Positions 17,401 through 33,557 of a stretch of DNA of 64,000 nucleotides are shown here, one piece after another. The notes beneath the pieces were generated by a model that ran no database searches, was not told where the DNA came from, and saw nothing but the letters and a program-made list of their open reading frames with translations. The position numbers and the translations under genes were made by a program. Origin of the DNA: Cladorhizidae sp. MBARI D1340-BT2 (Eukaryota > Porifera > Demospongiae > Poecilosclerida > Cladorhizidae); contig JAQNBH010000014.1 in assembly GCA_028752905.1 (NCBI GenBank), forward strand, positions 22,973,990 through 23,037,989. Direction: 5' to 3'. How positions within the stretch are numbered: position 1 is the stretch's first letter; each line of letters opens with the position of its first letter.

Positions 17401-19248
17401 ATAAGTAAATACCTAGTGAGCCTATGTATGCATATATACACACATGCATCATAAGTAAATACCTAGTGAGTCTATGTATGCATATATACACACATGCATC
17501 ATAAGTAAATGCCTAGTGAGCCTATGTATGCATATATACACACATGCATCATAAGTAAATACCTAGTGAGCCTATGTATGCATATATACACACATGCATC
17601 ATAAGTAAATACCTAGTGAGTCTATGTATGCATATATACACACATGCATCATACATGTAAGTAAATGCCTAGTGAGCCTATGAATGCATATATACACACA
17701 TGCATCATAAGTAAATACCTAGTGAGTCTATGTATGCATATATACACACATGCATCATAAGTAAATACCTAGTGAGCCTATGTATGCATATATACACACA
17801 TGCATCATAAGTAAATACCTAGTGAGTCTATGTATGCATATATACACACATGCATCATAAGTAAATACCTAGTGAGCCTATGTATACATATATGCACACA
17901 TGCATCATAAGTAAATGCCTATGTATGCATATATACACACATGCATCATAAGTAAATACCTAGTGAGCCTATGTATGCATATATACACACATGATCATAA
18001 GTAAATACCTAGTGAGCCTATGTATGCATATATACACACATGCATCATAAGTAAATGCGTAGTGAGCCTATGTATGCATATATACACACATGCATCATAA
18101 GTAAATGCCTAGTGAGCCTATGTATGCATATATACACACATGCATCATAAGTAAATACCTAGTGAGTCTATGTATGCATATATACACACATGCATCATAA
18201 GTAAATACCTAGTGAGTCTATGTATGCATATATACACACATGCATCATAAGTAAATGCCTAGTGAGCCTATGTATGCATATATACACACATGCATCATAA
18301 GTAAATGCCTAGTGAGCCTATGTATGCATATATACACACATGCATCATAAGTAAATACCTAGTGAGTCTATGTATGCATATATACACACATGCATCATAA
18401 GTAAATACCTAGTGAGCCTATGTATGCATATATACACACATGCATCATAAGTAAATGCCTAGTGAGCCTATGTATGCATATATACACACATGCATCATAA
18501 GTAAATGCCTAGTGAGTCTATGTATGCATATATACACACATGCATCATAAGTAAATGCCTAGTGAGCCTATGTATGCATATATACACACATGCATCATAA
18601 GTAAATGCCTAGTGAGCCTATGTATGCATATATACACACATGCATCATAAGTAAATGCCTAGTGAGTCTATGTATGCATATATACACACATGCATCATAA
18701 GTAAATGCCTAGTGAGTCTATGTATGCATATATACACACATGCATCATAAGTAAATGCCTAGTGAGCCTATGTATGCATATATACACACATGCATCATAA
18801 GTAATTGCCTAGTGAGCCTATGTATGCATATATACACACATGCATCATAAGTAAATGCCTAGTGAGACTACATGTATGTATGCATATATACACACATGCA
18901 TCATAAGTAAATACCTAGTGAGCCTATGTATGCATATATACACACATGCATCATAAGTAAATGCCTAGTGATCCTATGTATGCATATATACACACATGCA
19001 TCATAAGTAAATGCCTAGTGAATCTATGTATGCATATATACACACATGCATCATAAGTAAATGCCTAGTGAGCCTATGTATGCATATATACACACATGCA
19101 TCATAAGTAAATGCCTAGTGAGTCTATGTATGCATATATACACACATGCATCATAAGTAAATACCTAGTGAGTCTATGTATGCATATATGCACACATGCA
19201 TCATAAGTAAATGCCTAGTGAGTCTATGTATGCATATATACACACATG
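14494..19248. repeat. Satellite segmental block, reference copy (14.5-19.2 kb)
   Basis: Variant-rich stretch whose private monomers recur in the same order at 47.41-52.21 kb. Shared markers are the short ATGCCTATGTATGC unit (14494 and 47411), ATGGCTAG (15287 and 48254), AAATGCATACAC (15984 and 48951), CATACATGTAAG (16054 and 49021; 17651 and 50568), CACATGATCATAAG (17991 and 50908) and ACTACATGTATGTATGC (18871 and 51838). The offset is 32,967 or 32,917, changing by whole 50-bp monomers. Parts also recur at 36.2-38.56 kb (offset 22,293) and 43.65-46.9 kb (offset 29,750). Confidence 0.85.
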
Positions 19249-22200
19249 CATCATAAGTAAATGCCTAGTGAGCCTATGTATGCATATATACACACATGCA
19301 TCATAAGTAAATACCTAGTGAGTCTATGTATGCATATATACACACATGCATCATAAGTAAATACCTAGTGAGTCTATGTATGCATATATACACACATGCA
19401 TCATAAGTAAATGCCTAGTGAGTCTATGTATGCATATATACACACATGCATAATAAGTAAATGCCTTGTGAGCCTATGTATGCATATATACACACATGCA
19501 TCATAAGTAAATACCTAGTGAGCCTATGTATGCATATATACACACATGCATCATAAGTAAATGCCTAGTGAGTCTATGTATGCATATATACACACATGCA
19601 TCACAAGTAAATGCCTAGTGAGTCTATGTATGCATATATACACACATGCATCACAAGTAAATGCCTAGTGAGCCTATGTATGCATATATACACACATGCA
19701 TCATAAGTAAATACCTAGTGAGCCTATGTATGCATATATACACACATGCATCATAAGTAAATACCTAGTGAGTCTATGTATACATATATACACACATGCA
19801 TCATAAGTAAATACCTAGTGAGCCTATGTATGCATATATACACACATGCATCATAAGTAAATGCCTAGTGAGTCTATGTATACATATATACACACATGCA
19901 TCATAAGTAAATGCCTAGTGAGCCTATGTATGCATATATACACACATGCATCATAAGTAAATGCCTAGTGAGTCTATGTATGCATATATACACACATGCA
20001 TCATAGTAAATGCCTAGTGAGCCTATGTATGCATATATACACACATGCATCATAAGTAAATGCCTAGTGAGTATATGTATGCATATATACACACATGCAT
20101 CATAAGTAAATACCTAGTGAGTCTATGTATGCATATATGCACACATGCATCATAAGTAAATACCTAGTGAGCCTATGTATGCATATATGCACACATGCAT
20201 CATAAGTAAATGCCTAGTGAGTCTATGTATGCATATATACACACATGCATCATAAGTAAATGCCTAGTGAGCCTATGTATGCATATATACACACATGCAT
20301 CATAAGTAAATGCCTAGTGAGCCTATGTATGCATATATACACACATGCATCATAAGTAAATGCCTAGTGAGCCTATGTATGCATATATACACACATGCAT
20401 CATAAGTAAATACCTAGTGAGTCTATGTATGCATATATACACACATGCATCATAAGTAAATACCTAGTGAGTCTATGTATGCATATATACACACATGCAT
20501 CATAAGTAAATACCTAGTGAGCCTATGTATGCATATATACACACATGCATCATAAGTAAATACCTAGTGAGCCTATGTATGCATATATGCACACATGCAT
20601 CATAAGTAAATACCTAGTGAGTCTATGTATGCATATATGCACACATGCATCATAAGTAAATGCCTAGTGAGCCTATGTATGCATGTATACACACATGCAT
20701 CATAAGTAAATACCTAGTGAGCCTATGTATGCATATATACACACATGCATCATAAGTAAATGCCTAGTGAGCCTATGTATGCATATATACACACATGCAT
20801 CATAAGTAAATGCCTAGTGAGTCTATGTATGCATATATATACACATGCATCATAAGTAAATGCCTAGTGAGCCTATGTATGCATATATACACACATGCAT
20901 CATAAGTAAATACCTAGTGAGCCTATGTATGCATATATACACACATGCATCATAAGTAAATGCCTAGTGAGTCTATGTATGCATATATACACACATGCAT
21001 CATAAGTAAATGCCTAGTGAGCCTATGTATGCATATATACACACATGCATCATAAGTAAATACCTAGTGAGCCTATGTATGCATATATACACACATGCAT
21101 CATAAGTAAATACCTAGTGAGCCTATGTAAGCATATATACACACATGCATCATAAGTAAATACCTAGTGAGCCTATGTATGCATATATACACACATGCAT
21201 CATAAGTAAATACCTAGTGAGCCTATGTATGCATATATACACACATGCATCATAAGTAAATACCTAGTGAGCCTATGTATGCATATATACACACATGCAT
21301 CATAAGTAAATGCCTAGTGAGCCTATGTATGCATATATACACACATGCATCATAAGTAAATACCTAGTGAGCCTATGTATGCATATATACACACATGCAT
21401 CATAAGTAAATGCCTAGTGAGCCTATGTATGCATATATACACACATGCATCATAAGTAAATGCCTAGTTAGCCTATATATGCATATATACACACATGCAT
21501 CATAAGTAAATACCTAGTGAGTCTATGTATGCATATATACACACATGCATCATAAGTAAATACCTAGTGAGCCTATGTATGCATATATACACACATGCAT
21601 CATAAGTAAATACCTAGTGAGCCTATGTATGCATATATACACACATGCATCATAAGTAAATGCCTAGTGAGCCTATGTATGCATATATACACACATGCAT
21701 CATAAGTAAATGCCTAGTGAGTCTATGTATGCATATATACACACATGCATCATAAGTAAATGCCTAGTGAGCCTATGTATGCATATATACACATATGCAT
21801 CATAAGTAAATGCCTAGTGAGTCTATGTATGCATATATACACACATGCATCATAAGTAAATGCCTAGTGAGCCTATGTATGCATATATACACACATGCAT
21901 CATAAGTAAATACCTAGTGAGCCTATGTATGCATATATACACACATGCATCATAAGTAAATGCCTAGTGAGCCTATGTATGCATATATACACACATGCAT
22001 CATAAGTAAATACCTAGTGAGCCTATGTATGCATATATACACACATGCATCATAAGTAAATACCTAGTGAGCCTATGTATGCATATATGCACACATGCAT
22101 CATAAGTAAATACCTAGTGAGTCTATGTATGCATATATGCACACATGCATCATAAGTAAATACCTAGTGAGCATATGTATGCATATATACACACATGCAT

Positions 22201-25099
22201 CATAAGTAAATGCCTAGTGAGCCTATGTATGCATATATACACACATGCATCATAAGTAAATACCTAGTGAGTCTATGTATGCATATATACACACATGCAT
22301 CATAAGTAAATACCTAGTGAGCCTAAGTATGCATATATACACACATGCATCATAAGTAAATACCTAGTGAGCCTATGTATGCATATATACACACATGCAT
22401 CATAAGTAAATACCTAGTGAGCATATGTATGCATATATGCACACATGCATCATAAGTAAATGCCTAGTGAGTCTATGTATGCATATATACACACATGCAT
22501 CATAAGTAAATGCCTAGTGAGCCTATGTATGCATATATACACACATGCATCATAAGTAAATGCCTAGTGAGCCTATGTATGCATATATACACACATGCAT
22601 CATAAGTAAATGCCTAGTGACCTATGTATGCATATATACACACATGCATCATAAGTAAATGCCTAGTGAGCCTATGTATGCATATATACACACATGCATC
22701 ATAAGTAAATACCTAGTGAGTCTATGTATGCATATATACACACATGCATCATAAGTAAATACCTAGTGAGTCTATGTATGCATATATACACACATGCATC
22801 ATAAGTAAATACCTAGTGAGTCTATGTATGCATATATACACACATGCATCATAAGTAAATACCTAGTGAGCCTATGTATGCATATATACACACATGCATC
22901 ATAAGTAAATGCCTAGTGAGCCTATGTATGCATATATACATACATGCATCATAAGTAAATACCTAGTGAGCCTATGTATGCATATACACACACATGCAGC
23001 ATAAGTAAATACCTAGTGAGCCTATGTATGCATATATGCACACATGCATCATAAGTAAATACCTAGTGAGTCTATGTATGCATATATACACACATGCATC
23101 ATAAGTAAATGCCTAGTGAGCCTATGTATGCATGTATACACACATGCATCATAAGTAAATGCCTAGTGAGTCTATGTATGCATATATACACACATGCATC
23201 ATAAGTAAATGCCTAGTGAGTCTATGTATGCATATATACACACATGCATCATAAGTAAATGCCTAGTGAGCCTATGTATGCATATATACACACATGCATC
23301 ATAAGTAAATACCTAGTGAGCCTATGTATGCATATATACACACATGCATCATAAGTAAATGCCTAGTGAGTCTATGTATGCATATATACACACATGCATC
23401 ATAAGTAAATGCCTAGTGAGCCTATGTATGCATATATACACACATGCATCATAAGTAAATGCCTAGTGAGTCTATGTATGCATATATGCACACATGCATC
23501 ATAAGTAAATACCTAGTGAGTCTATGTATGCATATATACACACATGCATCATAAGTAAATGCCTAGTGAGCCTATGTATGCATATATACACACATGCATC
23601 ATAAGTAAATGCCTAGTGAGCCTATGTATACATATATACACACATGCATCATAAGTAAATACCTAGTGAGTCTAAGTATGCATATATACACACATGCATC
23701 ATAAGTAAATGCCTAGTGAGCCTATGTATGCAAATATACACACATGCATCATAAGTAAATACCTAGTGAGTCTATGTATGCATATATACACACATGAATC
23801 ATAAGTAAATACCTAGTGAGACTATGTATGCATATATACACACATGCATCATAAGTAAATACCTAGTGAGTCTATGTATGCATATATACACACATGCATC
23901 ATAAGTAAATGCCTAGTGAGTCTATGTATGCATATATACACACATGCATCATAAGTAAATGCCTAGTGAGTCTATGTATGCATATATACACACATGCATC
24001 ATAAGTAAATGCCTAGTGAGTCTATGTATGCATATATACACACATGCATCATAAGTAAATACCTAGTGAGCCTATGTATGCATATATACACACATGCATC
24101 ATAAGTAAATACCTAGTGAGTCTATGTATGCATATATACACACATGCATCATAAGTAAATGCCTAGTGAGCCAATGTATGCATATATGCACACATGCATC
24201 ATAAGTAAATACCTAGTGAGCCTATGTATGCATATATACACACATGCATCATAAGTAAATGCCTAGTGAGTCTATGTATGCATATAATGCACGCATGCAT
24301 CATAAGTAAATACCTAGTGAGCCTATGTATGCATATATACACACATGCATCATAAGTAAATGCCTAGTGAGTCTATGTATGCATATATGCACACATGCAT
24401 CATAAGTAAATGCCTAGTGAGCCTATGTATGCATATATACACACATGCATCATAAGTAAATGCCTAGTGAGTCTATATATGCATATATACACACATGCAT
24501 CATAAGTAAATACCTAGTGAGCCTATGTATGCATATATACACACATGCATCATAAGTAAATACCTAGTGAGCCTATGTATGCATATATACACACATGCAT
24601 CATAAGTAAATGCCTAGTGAGTCTATGTATGCATATATGCACACATGCATCATAAGTAAATACCTAGTGAGCCTATGTATGCATATATACACACATGCAT
24701 CATAAGTAAATGCCTAGTGAGTCTATATATGCATATATACACACATGCATCATAAGTAAATGCCTAGTGAGCCTATGTATGCATATATGCACACATGCAT
24801 CATAAGTAAATACCTAGTGAGACCATGTATGCATATATGCACACATGCATCATAAGTAAATACCTGGTGAGCCTATGTATGCATATATACACACATGCAT
24901 CATAAGTAAATACCTAGTGAGCCTATGTATGCATATATACACACATGCATCATAAGTAAATACCTAGTGAGTCTATGTATGCATATATACACACATGCAT
25001 CATAAGTATATACCTAGTGAGTCTATGTATGCATATATACACACATGCATCATAAGTAAATGCCTAGTGAGTCTATGTATGCATGTATACACACATGCA

Positions 25100-28000
25100 T
25101 CATAAGTAAATGCCTAGTGAGCCTATGTATGCATATATACACACATGCATCATAAGTAAATGCCTAGTGAGTCTATGTATGCATATATGCACACATGCAT
25201 CATAAGTAAATACCTAGTGAGTCCATGTATGCATATATACACACATGCATCATAAGTAAATGCCTAGTGAGCCTATGTATGCATATATACACACATGCAT
25301 CATAAGTAAATGCCTAGTGAGTCTATGTATGCATATATACACACATGCATCATAAGTAAATGCCTAGTGAGTCTATGTATGCATATATACACACATGTAT
25401 CATAAGTAAATACCTAGTGATCATATGTATGCATATATACACACATGCATCATAAGTAAATGCCTAGTGAGTCTATGTATGCATATATACACACATGCAT
25501 CATAAGTAAATACCTAGTGAGCCTATGTATGCATATATACACACATGCATCATAAGTAAATACCTAGTGAGTCTATGTATGCATATATACACACATGCAT
25601 CATAAGTAAATACCTAGTGAGCCTATGTATGCATATATACACACATGCATCATAAGTAAATGCCTAGTGAGTCTATGTATGCATATATACACACATGCAT
25701 CATAAGTAAATGCCTAGTGAGTCTATGTATGCATATATACACACATGCATCATAAGTAAATGCCTAGTGAGTCTATGTATGCATATATGCACACATGCAT
25801 CATAAGTAAATGCCTAGTGAGCCTATGTATGCATATATACACACATGCATCATAAGTAAATACCTAGTGAGCCTATGTATGCATATATACACACATGCAT
25901 CATAAGTAAATACCTAGTGAGTCTATGTATGCATATATACACACATGCATCATAAGTAAATACCTAGTGAGCCTATGTATGCATATATACACACATGAAT
26001 CATAAGTAAATACCTAGTGAGCCTATATATATATGCATATATACACACATGCATCATAATGCCTAGTGAGTCTATGTATGCATATATACACACATGCATC
26101 ATAAGTAAATACCTAGTGATCATATGTATGCATATATACACACATGCATCATAAGTAAATGCCTAGTGAGTCTATGTATGCATATATACACACATGCATC
26201 ATAAGTAAATGCCTAGTGAGCCTATGTATGCATATATACACACATGCATCATAAGTAAATGCCTAGTGAGTCTATGTATGCATATATACACACATGCATC
26301 ATAAGTAAATACCTAGTGAGCCTATGTATGCATATATACACACATGCATCATAAGTAAATGCCTAGTGAGCCTATGTATGCATATATACACACATGCATC
26401 ATAAGTAAATGCCTAGTGAGTCTATGTATGCATATATACACACATGCATCATAAGTAAATGCCTAGTGAGCCTATGTATGCATATATACACACATGCATC
26501 ATAAGTAAATGCCTAGTGAGCCTATGTATGCATATATACACACATGCATCATAAGTAAATGCCTAGTGAGTCTATGTATGCATATATGCACACATGCATC
26601 ATAAGTAAATGCCTAGTGAGCCTATGTATGCATATATACACACATGCATCATAAGTAAATACCTAGTGAGTCTATGTATGCATATATACACACATGCATC
26701 ATAAGTAAATACCTAGTGAGCCTATGTATGCATATATACACACATGCATCATAAGTAAATGCCTAGTGAGACTATGTATGCATATATACACACATGCATC
26801 ATAAGTAAATACCTAGTGAGCCTATGTATGCATATATACACACATGCATCATAAGTAAATGCCTAGTGAGTCTATGTATGCATATATGCACACATGCATC
26901 ATAAGTAAATACCTAGTGAGCCTATGTATGCATATATACACACATGCATCATAAGTAAATACCTAGTGAGCCTATGTATGCATATATACACACATGCATC
27001 ATAAGTAAATGCCTAGTGAGCCTATGTATGCATATATACACACATGCATACCTAGTGAGTCTATGTATGCATATATACACACATGCATCATAAGTAAATG
27101 CCTAGTGAGTCATGTATGCATATATACACACATGCATCATAAGTAAATACCTAGTGAGTCTATGTATGCATATATACACACATGCATCATAAGTAAATGC
27201 CTAGTGAGCCTATGTATGCATATATACACACATGCATCATAAGTAAATGCCTAGTGAGCCTATGAATGCATATATACACACATGCATCATAAGTAAATAC
27301 CTAGTGAGCCTATGTATGCATATATACACACATGCATCATAAGTAAATACCTAGTGAGTCTATGTATGCATATATACACACATGCATCATAAGTAAATAC
27401 CTAGTGAGCCTATGTATACATATATGCACACATGCATCATAAGTAAATGCCTATGTATGCATATATACACACATGCATCATAAGTAAATACCTAGTGAGC
27501 CTATGTATGCATATATACACACATGATCATAAGTAAATACCTAGTGAGCCTATGTATGCATATATGCACACATGAATCATAAGTAAATGCCTAGTGAGCC
27601 TATGTATGCATATATACACACATGCATCATAAGTAAATGCCTAGTGAGCCTATGTATGCATATATACACACATGCATCATAAGTAAATGCCTAGTGAGCC
27701 TATGTATGCATATATGCACACATGCATCATAAGTAAATACCTAGTGAGTCTATATATGCATATATACACACATGCATCATAAGTAAATACCTAGTGAGTC
27801 TATGTATGCATATATACACACATGCATCATAAGTAAATACCTAGTGAGTCTATGTATGCATATATACACACATGCATCATAAGTAAATGCCTAGTGAGCC
27901 TATGTATGCATATATGCACACATGCATCATAAGTAAATACCTAGTGAGCCTATGTATGCATATATCCACACATGCATCATAAGTAAATACCTAGTGAGTC

Positions 28001-31000
28001 TATGTATGCATATATACACACATGCATCATAAGTAAATACCTAGTGAGTCTATGTATGCATATATACACACATGCATCATAAGTAAATGCCTAGTGAGCC
28101 TATGTATGCATATATACACACATGCATCATAAGTAAATACCTAGTGAGCCTATGTATGCATATATACACACATGCATCATAAGTAAATGCCTAGTGAGTC
28201 TATGTATGCATATATGCACACATGCATCATAAGTAAATACCTAGTGAGCCTATGTATGCATATATACACACATGCATCATAAGTAAATGCCTAGTGAGCC
28301 TATGTATGCATATATACACACATGCATCATAAGTAAATGCGTAGTGAGCCTATGTATGCATATATACACACATGCATCATAAGTAAATACCTAGTGAGTC
28401 TATGTATGCATATATACACACATGCATCATACATGTAAGTAAATTCCTAGTGAGCCTATGTATGCATATATACACACATGCATCATAAGTAAATACCTAG
28501 TGAGCCTATGTATGCATATATACACACATGCATCATAAGTAAATACCTAGTGAGTCTATATATGCATATATACACACATGCATCATAAGTAAATACCTAG
28601 TGAGCCTATGTATACATATATGCACACATGCATCATAAGTAAATGCCTATGTATGCATATATACACACATGCATCATAAGTAAATACCTAGTGAGCCTAT
28701 GTATGCATATATACACACATGCATCATAAGTAAATACCTAGTGAGTCTATGTATGCATATATACACACATGCATCATAAGTAAATACCTAGTGAGCCTTT
28801 GTATGCATATATACACACATGCATCATAAGTAAATGCCTAGTGAGCCTATGTATGCATATATACACACATGCATCATAAGTAAATGCCTAGTGAGTCTAT
28901 GTATGCATATATACACACATGCATCATACATCATAAGTAAATGCCTAGTGAGCCTATGTATGCATATATACACACATGCATCATAAGTAAATGCCTAGTG
29001 AGCCTATGTATGCATATATACACACATGCATCATAAGTAAATGCCTAGTGAGTCTATGTATGCATATATACACACATGCATCATAAGTAAATGCCTAGTG
29101 AGTCTATGTATGCATATATACACACATGCATCATAAGTAAATGCCTAGTGAGCCTATGTATGCATATATACACACATGCATCATAAGTAATTGCCTAGTG
29201 AGCCTATGTATGCATATATACACACATGCATCATAAGTAAATGCCTAGTGAGCCTATGTATGCATATATACACACATGCATCATAAGTAAATGCCTAGTG
29301 AGCCTATGTATGCATATATACACACATGCATCATAAGTAAATGCCTAGTGAGTCTATGTATGCATATATACACACATGCATCATAAGTAAATACCTAGTG
29401 AGCCTATGTATACATATATACACACATGCATCATAAGTAAATGCCTAGTGAGTCTATGTATGCATATATACACACATGCATCATAAGTAAATGCCTAGTG
29501 AGTCTATGTATGCATATATACACACATGCATCATAAGTAAATACCTAGTGAGCCTATGTATGCATATATACACACATGCATCATAAGTAAATACCTAGTG
29601 AGCCTATGTATGCATATATACACACATGCATCATAAGTAAATACCTAGTGAGCCTATATATGCATATATACACACATGCATCATAAGTAAATGCCTAGTG
29701 AGCCTATGTATGCATATATACACACATGCATCATAAGTAAATGCCTAGTGAGCCTATGTATGCATATATACACACATGCATCATAAGTAAATACCTAGTG
29801 AGCCTATGTATGCATATATACACACATGCATCATAAGTTAATGCCTAGTGAGCCTATGTATGCATATATACACACATGCATCATAAGTAAATACCTAGTG
29901 ATTCTATGTATGCATATATACACACATGCATCATAAGTAAATGCCTAGTGAGCCTATGTATGCATATATACACACATGCATCATAAGTAAATGCCTAGTG
30001 AGACTATGTATGCATATATACACACATGCATCATAAGTAAATGCCTAGTGAGTCTATGTATGCATATATACACACATGCATCATAAGTAAATGCCTAGTG
30101 AGTCTATGTATGCATATATACACACATGCATCATAAGTAAATGCCTAGTGAGCCTATGTATGCATATATACACACATGCATCATAAGTAAATACCTAGTG
30201 AGTCTATGTATGCATATATACACACATGCATTAGTAAATACCTAGTGAGCCTATGTATGCATAGATACACACATGCATCATAAGTAAATACCTAGTGAGC
30301 CTATGTATGCATATATACACACATGCATCATAAGTAAATACCTAGTGAGCCTATGTATGCATATATACACACATGCATCATAAGTAAATACCTAGTGAGC
30401 CTATGTATGCATATATACACACATGCATCATAAGTAAATACCTAGTGAGTCTATGTATGCATATATACACACATGCATCATAAGTAAATACCTAGTGAGT
30501 CTATGTATGCATATATACACACATGCATCATAAGTAAATACCTAGTGAGCCTATGTATACATATATGCACACATGCATCATAAGTAAATGCCTATGTATG
30601 CATATATACACACATGTATCATAAGTAAATGCCTAGTGAGCCTATGTATGCATATATACACACATGCATCATAAGTAAATACCTAGTGAGTCGATGTATG
30701 CATATATACACACATGCATCATAAGTAAATACCTAGTGAGCCTATGTATGCATATATACACACATGCATCATAAGTAAATACCTAGTGAGCCTATGTATG
30801 CATATATACACACATGCATCATAAGTAAATGCCTAGTGAGTCTATGTATGCATATATGCACACATGCATCATAAGTAAATGCCTAGTGAGCCTATGTATG
30901 CATATATACACACATGCATCATAAGTAAATGCCTAGTGAGCCTATGTATGCATATATACACACATGCATCATAAGTAAATACCTAGTGAGCCTATGTATG

Positions 31001-33550
31001 CATATATACACACATGCATCATAAGTAAATGCCTAGTGAGCCTATGTATGCATATATACACACATGCATCATAAGTAAATACCTAGTGAGCCTATGTATG
31101 CATATATACACACATGCATCATAAGTAAATGCCTAGTGAGTCTATGTATGCATATATACACACATGCATCATAAGTAAATACCTAGTGAGCCTATGTATG
31201 CATATATACACACATGCATCATAAGTAAATGCCTAGTGAGTCTATGTATGCATATATACACACATGCATCATAAGTAAATTCCTAGTGAGCCTATGTATG
31301 CATATATACACACATGCATCATAAGTAAATACCTAGTGAGTCTATGTATGCATATATACACACATGCATCATAAGTAAATACCTAGTGAGCCTATGTATG
31401 CATATATACACACATGCATCATAAGTAAATACCTAGTGAGCCTATGTATGCATATATACACACATGCATCATAAGTAAATGCCTAGTGAGCCTATGTATG
31501 CATATATACACACATGCATCATAAGTAAATGCCTAGTGAGCCTATGTATGCATATATACACACATGCATCATAAGTAAATACCTAGTGAGTCTATGTATG
31601 CATATATACACACATGCATCATAAGTAAATGCCTAGTGAGCCTATGTATGCATATATACACACATGCATCATAAGTAAATGCCTAGTGAGCCTATGTATG
31701 CATATATACGCACATGCATCATAAGTAAATGCCTAGTGAGTCTATGTATGCATATATACACACATGCATCATAAGTAAATGCCAAGTGAGCCTATGTATG
31801 CATATATACACACATGCATCATAAGTAAATGCCTAGTGAGTCTATGTATGCTTATATACACACATGCATCATAAGTAAATACCTAGTGAGCCTATGTATG
31901 CATATATACACACATGCATCATAAGTAAATACCTAGTGAGCCTATGTATGCATATATACACACATGCATCATAAGTAAATGCCTAGTGAGCCTATGTATG
32001 CATATATACACACATGCATCATAAGTAAATGCCTAGTGAGCCTATGTATGCATATATACACATATGCATCATAAGTAAATGCCTAGTGAGTCTATGTATG
32101 CATATATACACACATGCATCATAAGTAAATGCCTAGTGAGTCTATGTATGCATATATACACACATGCATCATAAGTAAATACCTAGTGAGCCTATGTATG
32201 CATATATACACACATGCATTATAAGTAAATGCCAAGTGAGCCTATGTATGCATATATACACACATGCATCATAAGTAACTATGTATGCATATATACACAC
32301 ATGCATCATAAGTAAATACCTAGTGAGCCTATGTATGCATATATACACACATGCATCATAAGTAAATGCCTAGTGAGCCTATGTATGCATATATACACAC
32401 ATGCATCATAAGTAAATGCCTAGTGAGCCTATGTATGCATATATACACACATGCATCATAAGTAAATGCCTAGTGAGCCTATGTATGCATATATACACAC
32501 ATGCATCATAAGTAAATGCCTAGTGAGCGTATATGTATGCATATATACACACATGCATCATAAGTAAATGCCTAGTGAGCCTATGTATGCATATATACAC
32601 ACATGCATCATAAGTAAATGCCTAGTGAGTCTATGTATGCATATATACACACATGCATCATAAGTAAATGCCTAGTGAGTCTAAGTATGCATATATACAC
32701 ACATGCATCATAAGTAAATGCCTAGTGAGTCTATGTATGCATATATACACACATGCATCATAAGTAAATGCCTAGTGAGTCTATGTATGCATATATACAC
32801 ACATGCATCATAAGTAAATACCTAGTGAGTCTATGTATGCATATATACACACATGCATCATAAGTAAATGCCTATGTATGCATATATACACACATGCATC
32901 ATAAGTAAATACCTAGTGAGTCTATGTATGCATATATACACACATGCATCATAAGTAAATACCTAGTGAGTCTATGTATGCATATATACACACATGCATC
33001 ATAAGTAAATGCCTAGTGAGCCTATGTATGCATACACACATGCATCATAAGTAAATGCCTAGTGAGCCTATGTATGCATATATACACACATGCATCATAA
33101 GTAAATGCCTAGTGAGTCTATGTATGTATATATACACACATGCATCATAAGTAAATACCTAGTGAGCCTATGTATGCATATATACACACATGCATCATAA
33201 GTAAATGCCTAGTGAGCCTATGTATGCATATATACACACATGCATCATAAGTAAATGCCTAGTGAGTCTATGTATGCATATATACACACATGCATCATAA
33301 GTAAATACCTAGTGAGCCTATGTATGCATATATATACACATGCATCATAAGTAAATACCTAGTGAGTCTATGTATGCATATATACACACATGCATCATAA
33401 GTAAATGCCTAGTGAGCCTATGTATGCATAATATATACACACATGCATCATAAATAAATACCTAGTGAGCCTATGTATGCATATATACGCACATGCATCA
33501 TAAGTAAATACCTAGTGAGTCTATGTATGCATATATACACACATGCATCA
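25100..33550. repeat. Satellite segmental block matching about 6.9-15.2 kb
   Basis: Rare monomers follow the order seen in 6.9-15.2 kb: GTGATCATATG (7288 and 25421; 7935 and 26120), GAGACTATG (9076 and 26768), the short ATGCCTATGTATGC unit near 9666 and 27452, TATCCAC (10191 and 27962), CATACATCATAAG (11141 and 28928), GTTAATG (11999 and 29837), AGTAACTATG (13901 and 32277) and CATAATATAT (15051 and 33427). Offsets drift between 17,692 and 18,376 bp because monomers were gained or lost locally. From 29641 on it overlaps copy A of the 3,917-bp tandem duplication. The left border is approximate. Confidence 0.78.
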
Positions 33551-33557
33551 TAAGTAA
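29641..33557. repeat. 3.9-kb satellite higher-order unit, copy A
   Basis: First of two adjacent near-identical satellite blocks. Six rare variants recur exactly 3,917 bp downstream: CCTATATATGC (29654 and 33571), GTTAATG (29837 and 33754), the short CATTAGTAAAT unit (30231 and 34148), GTCGATG (30691 and 34608), AGTAACTATG (32277 and 36194) and CATAATATAT (33424 and 37341). The block spans about 78 monomers. The one difference I noticed is CATAAATAAAT near 33451 here against CATAAGTAAAT in copy B. Borders are inferred from where the variant order stops matching and may be off by about a monomer. Confidence 0.88.
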